Source: Sediminispirochaeta smaragdinae DSM 11293
GTDB taxonomy: Bacteria > Spirochaetota > Spirochaetia > DSM-16054 > Sediminispirochaetaceae
Reading direction: 5' to 3'
DNA: 64,000 nucleotides
NCBI RefSeq assembly: GCF_000143985.1
Contig: NC_014364.1
Coordinates: 1,860,001 to 1,924,000 of the forward strand
The notes under the pieces are model-generated. The model saw nothing but the letters and a program-made list of their open reading frames with translations. It was not told the DNA's origin and did not search any database. The position numbers and the translations under genes are program-made. Position 1 is the stretch's first letter; each line of letters opens with the position of its first letter. This document shows, one piece after another, positions 44,044-54,490 of the stretch.

Positions 44044-47000
44044 ATGAAAAAAACATCGTTTCGCTCAACGCTTGGGCGCTGTCTTGTATGGTTTGTGATC
44101 CTGAATCTAAGCGGAGTTCCCACACTTTTTGCGCAAAGCTTTTCCGATCCACAGTTCGGAGCCCGGGTTCTCTTTGATCGTGCCGATCGTGCATCTGATC
44201 TTTCCGAATGGACGAATATAGCCGAGGATGGCTTCTCTGAGCTCTCCGAAAGCGAACAGGTAAACTTCGAGGCGCTGCTTGAAGATCGGCTTCTCCGTTT
44301 TTCGCAGGACAATTTTCAGCAGCAGATGGAAAAGGTGAATATCGCCTTGCTCCTGGAGCGCCTTGCGGAAGTAAATAAGCACCTTCTGTATCAGACGGAT
44401 GAAAACGGAGCCATCCTCTACGATGAATCCGGCGATCCGGTCATGTTCGATATAGAGAACTATGATGAGGACCAGGAGGATTGGGATGAAGAGGCCGCTG
44501 CTGTAGTAGCAGCCGCCCTTGCTTCCTGGCAGGAGGATGCCACGTTTCTCGGGGATGAAATGGCTGGACTCGTCTCCGGCCGCTACAAGGCTATCGTTGA
44601 TGAGGCGCTGACCACCTCCCTTGGCGAGTATAAAAAATCGGCACAAAAGGAACTTGAGTCTCTGGTGGGAAAAAGACGTACAAGTTTTGCCGCTTTGCGT
44701 AAACAGGACACCTACAGCCTTCGTCGTAAGCAGGAGGAGGAAAGTGCCGGTGCCCTTGCCGAAACTCTTATTGGTGATACCGAGAAAGAGCTCGAAGCCT
44801 CCAGACGGGGACTTCTCGACGGACTTGAAAAGGTGACCGAAGCCCCTGCAACGGAGATTTCCTTACGCATGCAGGATTGGGAAGAGAGCTTTAAGGAGGA
44901 ATTCGAAAAAGCCCTTGGGCGCTGGGATGATGCGGAAAGCCGTTTTCTCGAAGAGCGAATCAGGTGGGAGCTTGATGCCCAGGACCGCCTGGTGAGTGCC
45001 GAAGAGAGCTGGGATAAGGCCTTTACCGAGTTTGCTTCTGCCAGGAGCCGATGGGCGGAGGAGATCAGTGCGGTCATTGAGGAGGGACGAAGTCTCTGGG
45101 AGGAAAAGCAGGCTTCTTTCAGCAGCGAATTCAACGATGCCGTTGCCGGTCTGGAGGCTTCTGCCAGTGGGGAGCTTGAGAAGTTTAAGGCGGAAATCGA
45201 CCAGGCCCTTTCCACCTTTCGTTCAACCATAGGCCTCCAGTCCATGGCCGAACAGTACCTCGAATACTATGAAAGCCGTATGGATGATGTTGATGTCTAT
45301 CGGGAGGAGCTGCGTCCCGCCCTTGATAAGGCAGAGGAGGCGTATACCAATTACTTTCTGCCGGCACAGTCACTCCGTGACAAAAGTTTACGTCTCAAAG
45401 AGTATTTCGACGGAGGAGCTGCCCTTCCTTCGGCATCTGCGCGGGACGAAGACCTTGATTGGTATGTGGATGTCATAGAGAGGGCCGGGGAATCTCTTTT
45501 CCGTTCCTTCGGTTTTTCCAAAAACGAGGCAGAGAGGATGTGGGTAGACGTTATCGGTGAAACTGGGGTCACCTTTAGTATCAAGAAGTTTTTTTCAGGG
45601 GATACCACCACCAAAACCCTTAGTCACAAAGAGCTTGCCGGAAAGCTCTGTGCCGTGTACCAGGCTAGCTATAAGAATAACATGCATCGGGAGGCCGAGT
45701 ATCAAAAACAGTACGAACTCTACCATGCCAGGGACGCCGAGGATGAGGATTACCAGCGGGAGATCGATGCGTGGAAAGGCATCCTTGAAACCGCACTTTC
45801 CGCCCGGGAAGGTGCCGAAGCGCATCTCTACGATTTAGAGGACTATGCATCGGGCTATGGAAGTGATCGGGGGGAATACTCGGTGGCGGGGGATAGCTAC
45901 GAGGCGGAACTTGCCCGTCTCTCCAGAAGGGTTTCCTATTTACAGGGGCAACTTGCGGTATCGGAGGCGGTCATTGCGTATGTACATGAAGAGAGCTCGC
46001 TGAGGCCGACCGAGGCGGAAACGGCGGCCGAACTCGAGGCCTCGGCCGAAAGGCTGGAAGAGGCCAGAAACGGCTATAATGCGGCCCAGGAAGCGGTGCA
46101 GGGGCTTATGGCGGAGATGGAAAGACTTCAGGAAGAGATGGACCAGATGAGTGAAACCGTCATCACTCCGGCAGAGGAAGCTCTTTCGGAAGCAAGAGAG
46201 CTCTTTGAGAACGCCTGGAGCGTCTATACGGCAAACGATACGGCCCTTCTTACCAGCGTTATCAACGATATGGAACACGAGATCAGCTCCTACTATCTCG
46301 AAAACGGCAGGTTTGATCTCTATCTGGACTATTTTACGGCCGCCGAGCTGTGGAACCGTAATAACGAGGAGGAAGAACAAAGAAGCCTTCTTGACGAACT
46401 CGATGCTTCGTCCCATGAGTTGGAGGAGTCACTTGCGTCCCTTGAGGAGTTTCATGTCAACTGGGAAGCTTGGGACGGCTCCCTTTTTACCGCAGCCCTT
46501 GCCGATGCCGGTTTTCAGTTTCCCGAGGAAAAACGGTCGGAGCTTAGCGCCCTCTTTGATGCAGGAAAGAATAGCGGCGGCGAGGGGCAACTGGCACGGG
46601 CCTGCCTGGAAGAAGAGCTTGCTTCTTACCGGAAGGCTATCGCTTCTCAGCTGACCTATAAGCAGGCTGCAGGGACGATACTGGAAATAGAGGATTTCGA
46701 CGCCTGGGGGGATGAGGCAGGATGGCTGGCTTGGCTCCGGGATGATGCGGAGACCGCCGAAAACGGTTACCTTGCTGCCAAGGCCTCCCTTCTTCGTGAC
46801 GCTCTGCGTTATTCAGATGGGGAGGGCGATGAGAGGAGTGCCCTGTTGGCATCCTATCTCAAAACCCTGTATCCGGATGAAGCCGAACGTGCCGATCTGG
46901 CCGATGCCTACGACGACTTTGCCGAAGGTTTGTCCCTGGTTGCCGATGGCTCTGTGAGCAGAGAAGAGGCGGTGGAGGGGATTGACCCTGCGCTGCTGGA

Positions 47001-50000
47001 GCTGTTTCACGATTTTGTGGACAACGGGGGCATTGCCGTGAAAAACGGCTACGATCTGAGCAATCCTTTTTTGAAGGATGAGCTTTCTCGGCTGCAGGAT
47101 AAAAGGGCCCTTGTCTCTGCAGCGGATGAGTACGGCGCCCAGATGATTCCCGTGGCCGATGCTCATCGGAATTCGATGCAGACAGAGCTGCTCGCACTTT
47201 TTTCCTTCGACAGGGAGGAGGAACCATACCTGTCGGATCGTGATGATCTTGTTCTGCTTTTGTCCGATATGTACAAGGCTGGTGAGATTCCCGACTATTT
47301 TGAGGATCGGGTCCTCTATTACCTCGCCTCCGTAGCGGCCCGGGACGAGATCGACCTTTCTGGTGCAGAAGAGCTTCTTGCTTCGGCGGACAGCGGGCTC
47401 TCTGCAGCCCTCGAGGCGATGCAAAATACAGTCCCCGAAAGCTATCAGGATCTGGCAAAGCTTACCAGCCTTGCTGCAAGCCTGGAACTGGAGGGCAGCG
47501 AGGAGCTTCTTCTCCTTGCCTCGGCCGCGGTCGTGGAGGATGCAACGGCTTTGGGGCAGGATGCGGGCGAGAGTTTATCGGCCTATCTCCGTCTGTGTGG
47601 TTTTCCTTCCGATGCCCTTTCCCTGGATGAGGTTCTGGCCTTCGATCCCGACTCGTATCTTTGTGACCCGGAAGAAGGCTATTGGGCCTATAGAGACGGG
47701 GATTACCGTACGGCTGCCGAGGCCGCTTCAGGAACGGATAACCCCTTTCTTTTCGGCCTTACCGCCGCGCTTTTGGATAGGAATGGGGAGGAGCTCTCGT
47801 TATCGGAGCTTGCCTTTGAGACTGCCTCATGGTACCGGCAGGCGATCGACGGCGATATTACCGACTATTATGCCGGTGCACTTGCCTCGTATAAGGCGGC
47901 ATCGGCACTGGCGGAGCTTGAAGGCATGGTGATCGAGGGGGATGATCCCTTTCGCGAGGCCCAGGCAGGGTACGATTTGCTTTCCTCTGCCTTTACCGTC
48001 ATGAATGGCGAATCCCCGGAGGAAGAAGGTGAGAGCGACTATGCAGCGGCCGCCGCTGCGGTGGAGAGTAAACGAAGGTCCATAGCAGATGCCGAAAAGG
48101 ATCTTGTGGATCTCAAGACACAGCTTGAGCACCAGCGTGAAGAAAAACTGGCCTATTTGCGGGATGTGGTGACTCCCCGCCAGGAGGCCCTTTCGATGGC
48201 CCAGGCCGCATATGACGAGAGTAGGGCCAATTATGGCTTGCTGCTGGACGAGTACCAGGGCCTTGCTGCCTCCTATGGTGAAAAGAGTCTGAGCGTGGAT
48301 GATGCCTATTCGGCTTTTTGTCAGGCTCGCCTGGAATACCAGACGGCGAATGAGATCTATGACTATGCATCGGGAGGTTACGATCTGCTCGATTCCGGGC
48401 CCCAGGTCCTCTACCAGAGTAGGCAGAAAGAGTATGAGGATGCTCATGAGCTGTTGGCGTTGATGGAGGGGCTGGAGATCGAGGATAGTTCGTTCTCCGA
48501 TACCCTCGATCCCGATTACCTGGTAAAGCGGGATGAAATCAAAGGGCTTCAGGAACAGATTAGCTATCTTCTTGACGCCTATTCCACCATGGAAGAGAAG
48601 GTCGCCCGTACCAATATCTTGATCGGGAATGCATATACCGAAAATCTGGAAGCGGCCTTCGATCTTTTCGATTTTCCCTATGGAGCCGATGGGTTTATCA
48701 TTGATTACGATGCGTCTTCCGACCAGCTTAGCGATTTTACCCAGGTGGAGAATGGCGATATCCTATCCTCGGTGGAAGCGTATTTCGACGGTGAAGATGA
48801 AGATATCGCAAGGAAGTTTTCCCGGGACATCACCCTGTGGCTCCGTGCCCTGAACGAACACGAGGATCCCGAGGCATTGATGCGACAGTTTGGCCGTGCC
48901 TTTTTCTATGAGTTTTCCGAGGCAAAAGAGGACGGGAAATATCTTGTAGATGTTTCCGTTATGGGGGGCTCGGCCTTCAAAACTCTGGTGGATGATTATG
49001 TTCATTTTCGTCGCACCGTATCTGTTCCGAGCCCTCTGGGTGATGGTGATACCGAAATAGTGGTCTCAATAGATGGCCGACAGTGGCTCAAGGATAAGAG
49101 TGCGTCCTCCTACGCGACTGTCTTCTCCGGCGATGAGGAGATGCAGCGCCTCTATGCCTTTTACAAGACGATGCTCCGGGGAGGAAAGATGAGGAAGACT
49201 GTAAGTGAGGCGTTAGACCACGAGTTGAGCTATCAGATTTCCTCGTATGTGGATAAAAAGGCAAAAAAGCTTCAGAGAAAATATGGCAGGTGGTACCGGC
49301 CCTTAAAAAGAAGAAAGTCCAGAAGAATCAGGGACCTTCGGAAGGCCCTTCCCTCTTATTCGGCCCAAAGGGGAAAAAGCCGTTTGCTGATTGCCGATAC
49401 CCTGGAAAGGGCTTCTTCTTCCTATGACCAGTACGCTATTGAAAAGGAGTATCTGAATCAGCTTCTGGGAAACAAAGGCGGAACCCTTGCTCAGAGCGAT
49501 CAGCTTATTGCCCTCATCGAGTCTGAAACCGACAGACCGCTTTCAGATGCTCAGAAAGAGTATCTTACCATACAGTTTTCAAAGCTTTCCGATGGAGAGC
49601 GCTCTTCCAACTTTACCGCTCTGGAAGGCGTGAAAGAGGCTATGGACGGAGAGATCGCAGGGGCTACGCAAGAGCTGGGGGAGCGGGTTGCTCTGCTTCG
49701 AAGCGAAAGAAGTGCCCTGCTTACAGAATATACCCGCTTGCAGTCCGAAGATGAAAAGGATTGGGATGCCATCGAAGAGGTCGCGGTACAGTTATACCAA
49801 GATCCTTCGTTCAGCGAAGAGGACTATTTTGATGCCGAACTAAGCTTTTCCCGGGGGACGGAAAGCTACGATCCTTCCGGGGCCGCCGAGGTGCTATCTG
49901 CCTACGGAGAGCGCCTTGCCTCCTTTTACGAATATCGTCTCGGCCTTGCCTCGGGCTTGCAACTGGAAAAACTCTACACCGAGGCAGAAGACCTTCAGCG

Positions 50001-53000
50001 TCAGGAGCTGGCGTGGGAAGAACAGACGGGAGAGCTCTTTCAGGTGGGAATGGCCGAGTGGATCGACGGTTATAAAGAGCTTCTTGGCATGAGAAAGCGC
50101 TGGCAGGACGAATATGAGCGTGATTACGTCGAAAAAGCGACAGTGTGGCAGGAGAAGTACGACCGGCTGGTTATGCTGAAGAACGACTGGGCCAATGAAG
50201 CGGCGGATGCAGCGGTGCGGACGGGAACGCTTGCGAGTGCGCGGGAACTGGGGCTGGATGCTGATGCAATGATAGCGGAGGCGGAAGGGCTGTTAGTACC
50301 TGATATCTCTCTGCAGGCGCCGGACCTTGAGGATGTGACGGCCCGGCTGGTGGACGGAATGACACTGGGGCGGGTGATGGGAAAGGCGAAGAGTCTGACG
50401 GCCCGGCTTGGGACGGATACGGTACTGGTGGCGGCGATGCTGCCGCAGATGAGGGGGATAAGCGGGTCCTTACGAGAGCTTGAGGCGTATGGAGACGAGC
50501 TAGGGCAGGAAGTAAGGGAACACGTGGCAGTGGCGCAGGCCTACCAGCTGAGGGAGAGTGTGGAGAAAGCGGAAGAGAGGATACGGGAGCAGGTGGCCAG
50601 CGCGAACAGGGGTTTGGAGAAGAACCTGGATAAGACGATGACGGTGGCAGGGTTTCGAAGGAAGGGGAGTAATTACGAGAGGGAAGCGATAGTAGACTCG
50701 ACGATGTGGGCGACGGAGACGGAGAAGCAGAGGATAGGGGTGTACGAGTACTTTGAAGCGCCGAGTTTTGATTACGGAGTGGACCTTTCAGGAGCAGCGA
50801 TAAAGGACAGTAATGCAAGGATACTGGAGGCGAAGGTAGAGAAGGCGAAAAAGCGTCTTGATGCGTATCTGGGTATGCTGTTTGGAAATGAAGAGGAAGG
50901 AGAAGAGGGGCTTGACCTTGATGAAGGGTTTCTGAAGCTAGTGGAAGAGGCGGAGGCGTCGATCAGGGGGAGCGCACAGGCAGAGAAAGGAAAGGAAACG
51001 AAGGGATTGTTTAATATCCATGTAGGATATGTGCCGGTAATGGATAAGAACAAGCCGGAGAAGGTGAAGGAAGCGGGGTATGGAGAGCTTGGAAGGATCT
51101 ACGAGCAGTTTTTTATCGATGAGGCGAGGTTTGGCCGAGGGATAGCGGTGTCGGGAGCGCCGTGGTACAGCCAGAAGTTGTGGGACGATGATGCGGACAA
51201 CGACGGGAAGTCGGATGGCTTGCTGGGAGCGCCGACGGTAAAGACGATAGCGGATATCGGGATGGCGGTGGCAGCGAGCCTTGTGGTGCCTGGCGGAGGA
51301 GTTGGGCTGCTGATGAGTGTGGGGCTGAACCTGGTGGACGATGCGCTGTTTACGATGGCGGATGTGAGTAACGGAGTTGATGAAGGAGATGCGTGGGGAA
51401 ACTTTGCGAAGAAGGGGTTGACGAGTGTAGCGAGTGCGGGAATCAACATGGGTTCAGGAGTACTGGACGGAGTGATAGGGAGCACTGGGATGATGGAGGT
51501 AGGAAGCGATGTGATGCTTGCTGGAGCGCAGAGTGCGGCGAACACATATTCGAGTGCATTTATCAACAGCCTTGACTTTGATAACTTTGGAAACAGCGGG
51601 TGGATTGACGGAGGAAGCTTTGCCCATGCGACGAGCTGGGGAACAAGCGGCTCCGGGTACCTGTCGTCGATGGGAGGAGCGCTGGTGAGCAGCGGACTGA
51701 TGGAAGGAGTCAGTGGTAATGACAATCTCTTTGGTTTTTCCTCGGCCCATATAGGAGATGTGAATCAGTTTAGCCAGACGCTGGGAGGCTTGACCAACAC
51801 GGCGATAGAGTACGGAATGACGGGAAGTGGCACACTGAATGTAGCGAAGGTGATGGGAACGGGAGCACTTGAGCTGCATTTAGGAGGAGAAGGCTCGTTG
51901 TTTCAGTTAGGAATGGAGGGAACAGATGTGAGTCTTGGAACCCTTTCAAAAGGGTTGAGCGGGCTTGATGTGTTGTACCAGAACCACCGGATAAAGAAGT
52001 ATAACGAAGGAAAAGAAGAGGATATGAGTATAGCGCTGAGGTCGCTGTATTCGTATGGAGATGAGGCAGGAGTAAGGACCTACAAGAATGTGCTGAAAGG
52101 AACGGACCGGTTGCACATAGGAGTGGAAGGAAGGGAGAAGGCGCAGACGGTGGCGAATGGAAAGGGTGGCCGAGATATCTATCTTGCAGGAAATGGAGGA
52201 AGCAAGGAAGAGCAGCTGCTGGCAGGAGTGTTGTTGCAGCATGAAGCGTACCGTGACGGAGTCGTGGGAAGTGAGCTGGAACAGGTAGAAGAGACGGAAG
52301 CGGCAGTGATAGGCCACACGCTGATGGCGGATCGAATGAGGCATGACTACGGGTATGGAGCCTTTGTTGGAACAGAGATTATGGGAGACCTTGCTGCATT
52401 GTATGGAGGGGGAGAAGCCGGGATATCCGGACGTGCCGGAGGGTATGACTCGAGTGCGGATTATTGGAAGTTGACCACAGACGGACGTTTGTTAAATGAC
52501 AATAAGGCTGATTTGTATCTGGCTGATGCTGAAGGGAACTATATATATGAAAATGGGAAACGGGTTAAACTCGTAGATACGGAAACGGGATCAGTGAGCC
52601 AATCCTTGATCCAATACATTGGAATGGATAGAGCATCGGAGTTATTGGGTGTGAATCCGGCGGATATGAGTAATTATAATGAGCAAACCCTTCAGGATGT
52701 GCTGGGAATGAGTTCGGACATGGTTGCAAGACTCTCTGTAAACGGACAATTTTCTTTTGGTGATTTGCCAGTTGATAAGCAGCAGAAACTCATGGGAGAA
52801 CTGCTGTTAAAAGAGGGTGCAGGTCAGACATGGGACGCGAGTAATGGATGGCATGGGGACAGTATTGCTGATTTCAAGATTACAGACAATTGGGCTGGCT
52901 ATTCGATTGGATTTGATCAAAGTATGACGAATGGAGAGTATGATAAGTTTGTGGTGGATATTGTGCATACAAGGGATGTAATGAGCTACTTTGGAAGTAA

Positions 53001-53541
53001 AGGAAATCAAGAGCTTAAAGAAAAGTATAATGCATTGGATTCTTCGACATATTTGAAGAAAGATTTGGATGGAAATATACTACTCAAGCCTTTTAGGGTT
53101 GATCAGGTGCAGACTGTTGATAATCTGTGGGGTATTAGTTCTGACCAGAATACAGCACAACACCCATTTTTTGGTACAATTCAGGGGAATACAATAGCTG
53201 CAAATCATTCGTTTTTCTCGATATTTGGGCAACGGAGTGGATCCTTTAAACAAGGTGCTTTTGTACTCCAAAATGCATTAACTTTAGGTGATTTTGTGAC
53301 AAATTCATTTGGTCGAAACCCAAATCTTGACCCAGATTCCTATCGTTGGTTATTACATCAAAGAACATTATGGGATAATAGCAATCAGTTCTGGGGGTTG
53401 GCATCAGATGGCTGTATCGTGAATACCGACGAAAATATGCAGTATATCAATAACACCCTAAATAGTTGGCACCTCTATAGGGGGTTCAATATGGGAACAG
53501 TTATTCGTGAGGACTGGAGTGAACTGTATAGACATATGTAA
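44044..53541 (+). CDS. giant exported coiled-coil protein with variable toxin-like C-terminal tip
   Basis: The protein has 3165 residues. The signal peptide ends near FAQ (residue ~31). Residues ~100-2050 are mostly charged coiled coil with Trp-containing repeats (DWEESFKEEFEKAL, RWELDAQDRLVSAEESW) and long helical segments. At ~2055-2800 the DNA switches to GCG/GGA/AGG-rich codons. This zone holds a Gly-rich hydrophobic stretch (~2400-2440, VAASLVVPGGGVGLLMSVGL) and a metallopeptidase-like motif, HEAYRDG (H2733, E2734) with E2750/E2752 and GH2758. From ~2805 the DNA is AT-rich and the tip begins. Its end reads H3105-x15-SDGC (C3124), like the HX(14-17)-[ST]HGC of L,D-transpeptidases. This is the layout of a polymorphic toxin (export, long stalk, processing region, variable tip). 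Toxicity and export route are inference. Confidence 0.75.
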   Translation: MKKTSFRSTLGRCLVWFVILNLSGVPTLFAQSFSDPQFGARVLFDRADRASDLSEWTNIAEDGFSELSESEQVNFEALLEDRLLRFSQDNFQQQMEKVNIALLLERLAEVNKHLLYQTDENGAILYDESGDPVMFDIENYDEDQEDWDEEAAAVVAAALASWQEDATFLGDEMAGLVSGRYKAIVDEALTTSLGEYKKSAQKELESLVGKRRTSFAALRKQDTYSLRRKQEEESAGALAETLIGDTEKELEASRRGLLDGLEKVTEAPATEISLRMQDWEESFKEEFEKALGRWDDAESRFLEERIRWELDAQDRLVSAEESWDKAFTEFASARSRWAEEISAVIEEGRSLWEEKQASFSSEFNDAVAGLEASASGELEKFKAEIDQALSTFRSTIGLQSMAEQYLEYYESRMDDVDVYREELRPALDKAEEAYTNYFLPAQSLRDKSLRLKEYFDGGAALPSASARDEDLDWYVDVIERAGESLFRSFGFSKNEAERMWVDVIGETGVTFSIKKFFSGDTTTKTLSHKELAGKLCAVYQASYKNNMHREAEYQKQYELYHARDAEDEDYQREIDAWKGILETALSAREGAEAHLYDLEDYASGYGSDRGEYSVAGDSYEAELARLSRRVSYLQGQLAVSEAVIAYVHEESSLRPTEAETAAELEASAERLEEARNGYNAAQEAVQGLMAEMERLQEEMDQMSETVITPAEEALSEARELFENAWSVYTANDTALLTSVINDMEHEISSYYLENGRFDLYLDYFTAAELWNRNNEEEEQRSLLDELDASSHELEESLASLEEFHVNWEAWDGSLFTAALADAGFQFPEEKRSELSALFDAGKNSGGEGQLARACLEEELASYRKAIASQLTYKQAAGTILEIEDFDAWGDEAGWLAWLRDDAETAENGYLAAKASLLRDALRYSDGEGDERSALLASYLKTLYPDEAERADLADAYDDFAEGLSLVADGSVSREEAVEGIDPALLELFHDFVDNGGIAVKNGYDLSNPFLKDELSRLQDKRALVSAADEYGAQMIPVADAHRNSMQTELLALFSFDREEEPYLSDRDDLVLLLSDMYKAGEIPDYFEDRVLYYLASVAARDEIDLSGAEELLASADSGLSAALEAMQNTVPESYQDLAKLTSLAASLELEGSEELLLLASAAVVEDATALGQDAGESLSAYLRLCGFPSDALSLDEVLAFDPDSYLCDPEEGYWAYRDGDYRTAAEAASGTDNPFLFGLTAALLDRNGEELSLSELAFETASWYRQAIDGDITDYYAGALASYKAASALAELEGMVIEGDDPFREAQAGYDLLSSAFTVMNGESPEEEGESDYAAAAAAVESKRRSIADAEKDLVDLKTQLEHQREEKLAYLRDVVTPRQEALSMAQAAYDESRANYGLLLDEYQGLAASYGEKSLSVDDAYSAFCQARLEYQTANEIYDYASGGYDLLDSGPQVLYQSRQKEYEDAHELLALMEGLEIEDSSFSDTLDPDYLVKRDEIKGLQEQISYLLDAYSTMEEKVARTNILIGNAYTENLEAAFDLFDFPYGADGFIIDYDASSDQLSDFTQVENGDILSSVEAYFDGEDEDIARKFSRDITLWLRALNEHEDPEALMRQFGRAFFYEFSEAKEDGKYLVDVSVMGGSAFKTLVDDYVHFRRTVSVPSPLGDGDTEIVVSIDGRQWLKDKSASSYATVFSGDEEMQRLYAFYKTMLRGGKMRKTVSEALDHELSYQISSYVDKKAKKLQRKYGRWYRPLKRRKSRRIRDLRKALPSYSAQRGKSRLLIADTLERASSSYDQYAIEKEYLNQLLGNKGGTLAQSDQLIALIESETDRPLSDAQKEYLTIQFSKLSDGERSSNFTALEGVKEAMDGEIAGATQELGERVALLRSERSALLTEYTRLQSEDEKDWDAIEEVAVQLYQDPSFSEEDYFDAELSFSRGTESYDPSGAAEVLSAYGERLASFYEYRLGLASGLQLEKLYTEAEDLQRQELAWEEQTGELFQVGMAEWIDGYKELLGMRKRWQDEYERDYVEKATVWQEKYDRLVMLKNDWANEAADAAVRTGTLASARELGLDADAMIAEAEGLLVPDISLQAPDLEDVTARLVDGMTLGRVMGKAKSLTARLGTDTVLVAAMLPQMRGISGSLRELEAYGDELGQEVREHVAVAQAYQLRESVEKAEERIREQVASANRGLEKNLDKTMTVAGFRRKGSNYEREAIVDSTMWATETEKQRIGVYEYFEAPSFDYGVDLSGAAIKDSNARILEAKVEKAKKRLDAYLGMLFGNEEEGEEGLDLDEGFLKLVEEAEASIRGSAQAEKGKETKGLFNIHVGYVPVMDKNKPEKVKEAGYGELGRIYEQFFIDEARFGRGIAVSGAPWYSQKLWDDDADNDGKSDGLLGAPTVKTIADIGMAVAASLVVPGGGVGLLMSVGLNLVDDALFTMADVSNGVDEGDAWGNFAKKGLTSVASAGINMGSGVLDGVIGSTGMMEVGSDVMLAGAQSAANTYSSAFINSLDFDNFGNSGWIDGGSFAHATSWGTSGSGYLSSMGGALVSSGLMEGVSGNDNLFGFSSAHIGDVNQFSQTLGGLTNTAIEYGMTGSGTLNVAKVMGTGALELHLGGEGSLFQLGMEGTDVSLGTLSKGLSGLDVLYQNHRIKKYNEGKEEDMSIALRSLYSYGDEAGVRTYKNVLKGTDRLHIGVEGREKAQTVANGKGGRDIYLAGNGGSKEEQLLAGVLLQHEAYRDGVVGSELEQVEETEAAVIGHTLMADRMRHDYGYGAFVGTEIMGDLAALYGGGEAGISGRAGGYDSSADYWKLTTDGRLLNDNKADLYLADAEGNYIYENGKRVKLVDTETGSVSQSLIQYIGMDRASELLGVNPADMSNYNEQTLQDVLGMSSDMVARLSVNGQFSFGDLPVDKQQKLMGELLLKEGAGQTWDASNGWHGDSIADFKITDNWAGYSIGFDQSMTNGEYDKFVVDIVHTRDVMSYFGSKGNQELKEKYNALDSSTYLKKDLDGNILLKPFRVDQVQTVDNLWGISSDQNTAQHPFFGTIQGNTIAANHSFFSIFGQRSGSFKQGAFVLQNALTLGDFVTNSFGRNPNLDPDSYRWLLHQRTLWDNSNQFWGLASDGCIVNTDENMQYINNTLNSWHLYRGFNMGTVIREDWSELYRHM

Positions 53542-54490
53542 GCGTATTATTAAGGTTGTATTGATTTTTTTAACAATTATACCTCCTTATCTTTTTTCGG
53601 AAGATTTTTTTTCTCAAGATACATTGCATGAATATAGAGAAATCGGAGTTTATGGTGATGTTCCTCTTTTGTTTAAAGTTGAAGATGGAATCGTTTGGTT
53701 AAAGGTTGATTATGAAAATAGATTTGATTCTTTAAAAGCGAATGATATTGAAATAGATAAGGATGGTTTCTCATATGCAAGTGTGTTTAACCGGGAAATC
53801 AGTATTTTATATGGAAGTCGTTTTTTTCTCTTTATGAATGATATGAGTAGCTATTTTGGGCATGGGATAAAAGGGATTGGTACATTTTATGGAACTGATT
53901 TCTCAGGAGCAACACGTGCTATTTATAATAAGACTTTGATTCGAAATATTGAATCTACTTCTTCTTTGAAAGAAGATTCAATATTGTATGATACTAAACT
54001 ATTAAATAAGTATCTCGGTTATTTTACCTATATGTCTCATCCCGAGATGGCCCAAGTTTTCAATCAAAACGCCCATCCCTGGGTAGAAGGCGTTGATGGC
54101 CCGGGAATAGGCGAGCAGCTTATAATTTCTTTCACTGAGCCCAGCAATGATATTGTTGTTCTTAATGGATTTGTTGACAGAAACAGGAAGTATTTATTCA
54201 AAGCAAATAACCGTGTTAAAACAGCGATTATTCGTTCTGCTGATTCCGGAGAACCGTTTGAGTTTGAATATCAATTCGAGGATATGGTCAGGTTTGATGA
54301 GATTCGATTTCCCCGACCAGCCGAAAAGGTAGTTTTTGAAATCAAGGATGTGTACCCTGGTGAGAAATGGGATGATACCTGCATAAGTGCCGTCTTAACT
54401 CGTGAGCCTGATCCTTATATCGGCACAAATACATCACCGGCACCTCCTGCTGTTTCTGAACCGCAAGTTTTCGGTCCAGAAACTCGCTGA
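53519..54490 (+). CDS. exported NADase-type glycan-binding-domain protein, candidate immunity protein
   Basis: The protein has 323 residues from a GTG at 53519 with GAGG 7 bases upstream, inside the end of the giant gene; a GTG at 53507 is also possible. The N-terminus is a signal peptide (IIKVVLIFLTIIPPYLFS). The C-terminal ~140 residues read NAHPWVEGVDGPGIGEQLII, VVLNGFVDRNRKYLFKANNR, DVYPGEKWDDTCISAV, a domain seen in many spirochaete proteins and called the NADase-type glycan-binding domain. The same domain ends the 55700 gene. DNA is AT-rich like the tip before it. Position and overlap with the toxin-like gene suggest immunity, but no such function is shown. Confidence 0.65.
   Translation: MNCIDICKRIIKVVLIFLTIIPPYLFSEDFFSQDTLHEYREIGVYGDVPLLFKVEDGIVWLKVDYENRFDSLKANDIEIDKDGFSYASVFNREISILYGSRFFLFMNDMSSYFGHGIKGIGTFYGTDFSGATRAIYNKTLIRNIESTSSLKEDSILYDTKLLNKYLGYFTYMSHPEMAQVFNQNAHPWVEGVDGPGIGEQLIISFTEPSNDIVVLNGFVDRNRKYLFKANNRVKTAIIRSADSGEPFEFEYQFEDMVRFDEIRFPRPAEKVVFEIKDVYPGEKWDDTCISAVLTREPDPYIGTNTSPAPPAVSEPQVFGPETR

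Noticed and set aside
50171-51725. Long minus-strand open frames (215 and 208 codons, Pro/Ser-rich) inside the giant gene
   Set aside because: They are shadows caused by the GCG/GGA/AGG-rich codon use of the plus strand in this zone. They have no ribosome sites, and the composition is implausible for a protein.
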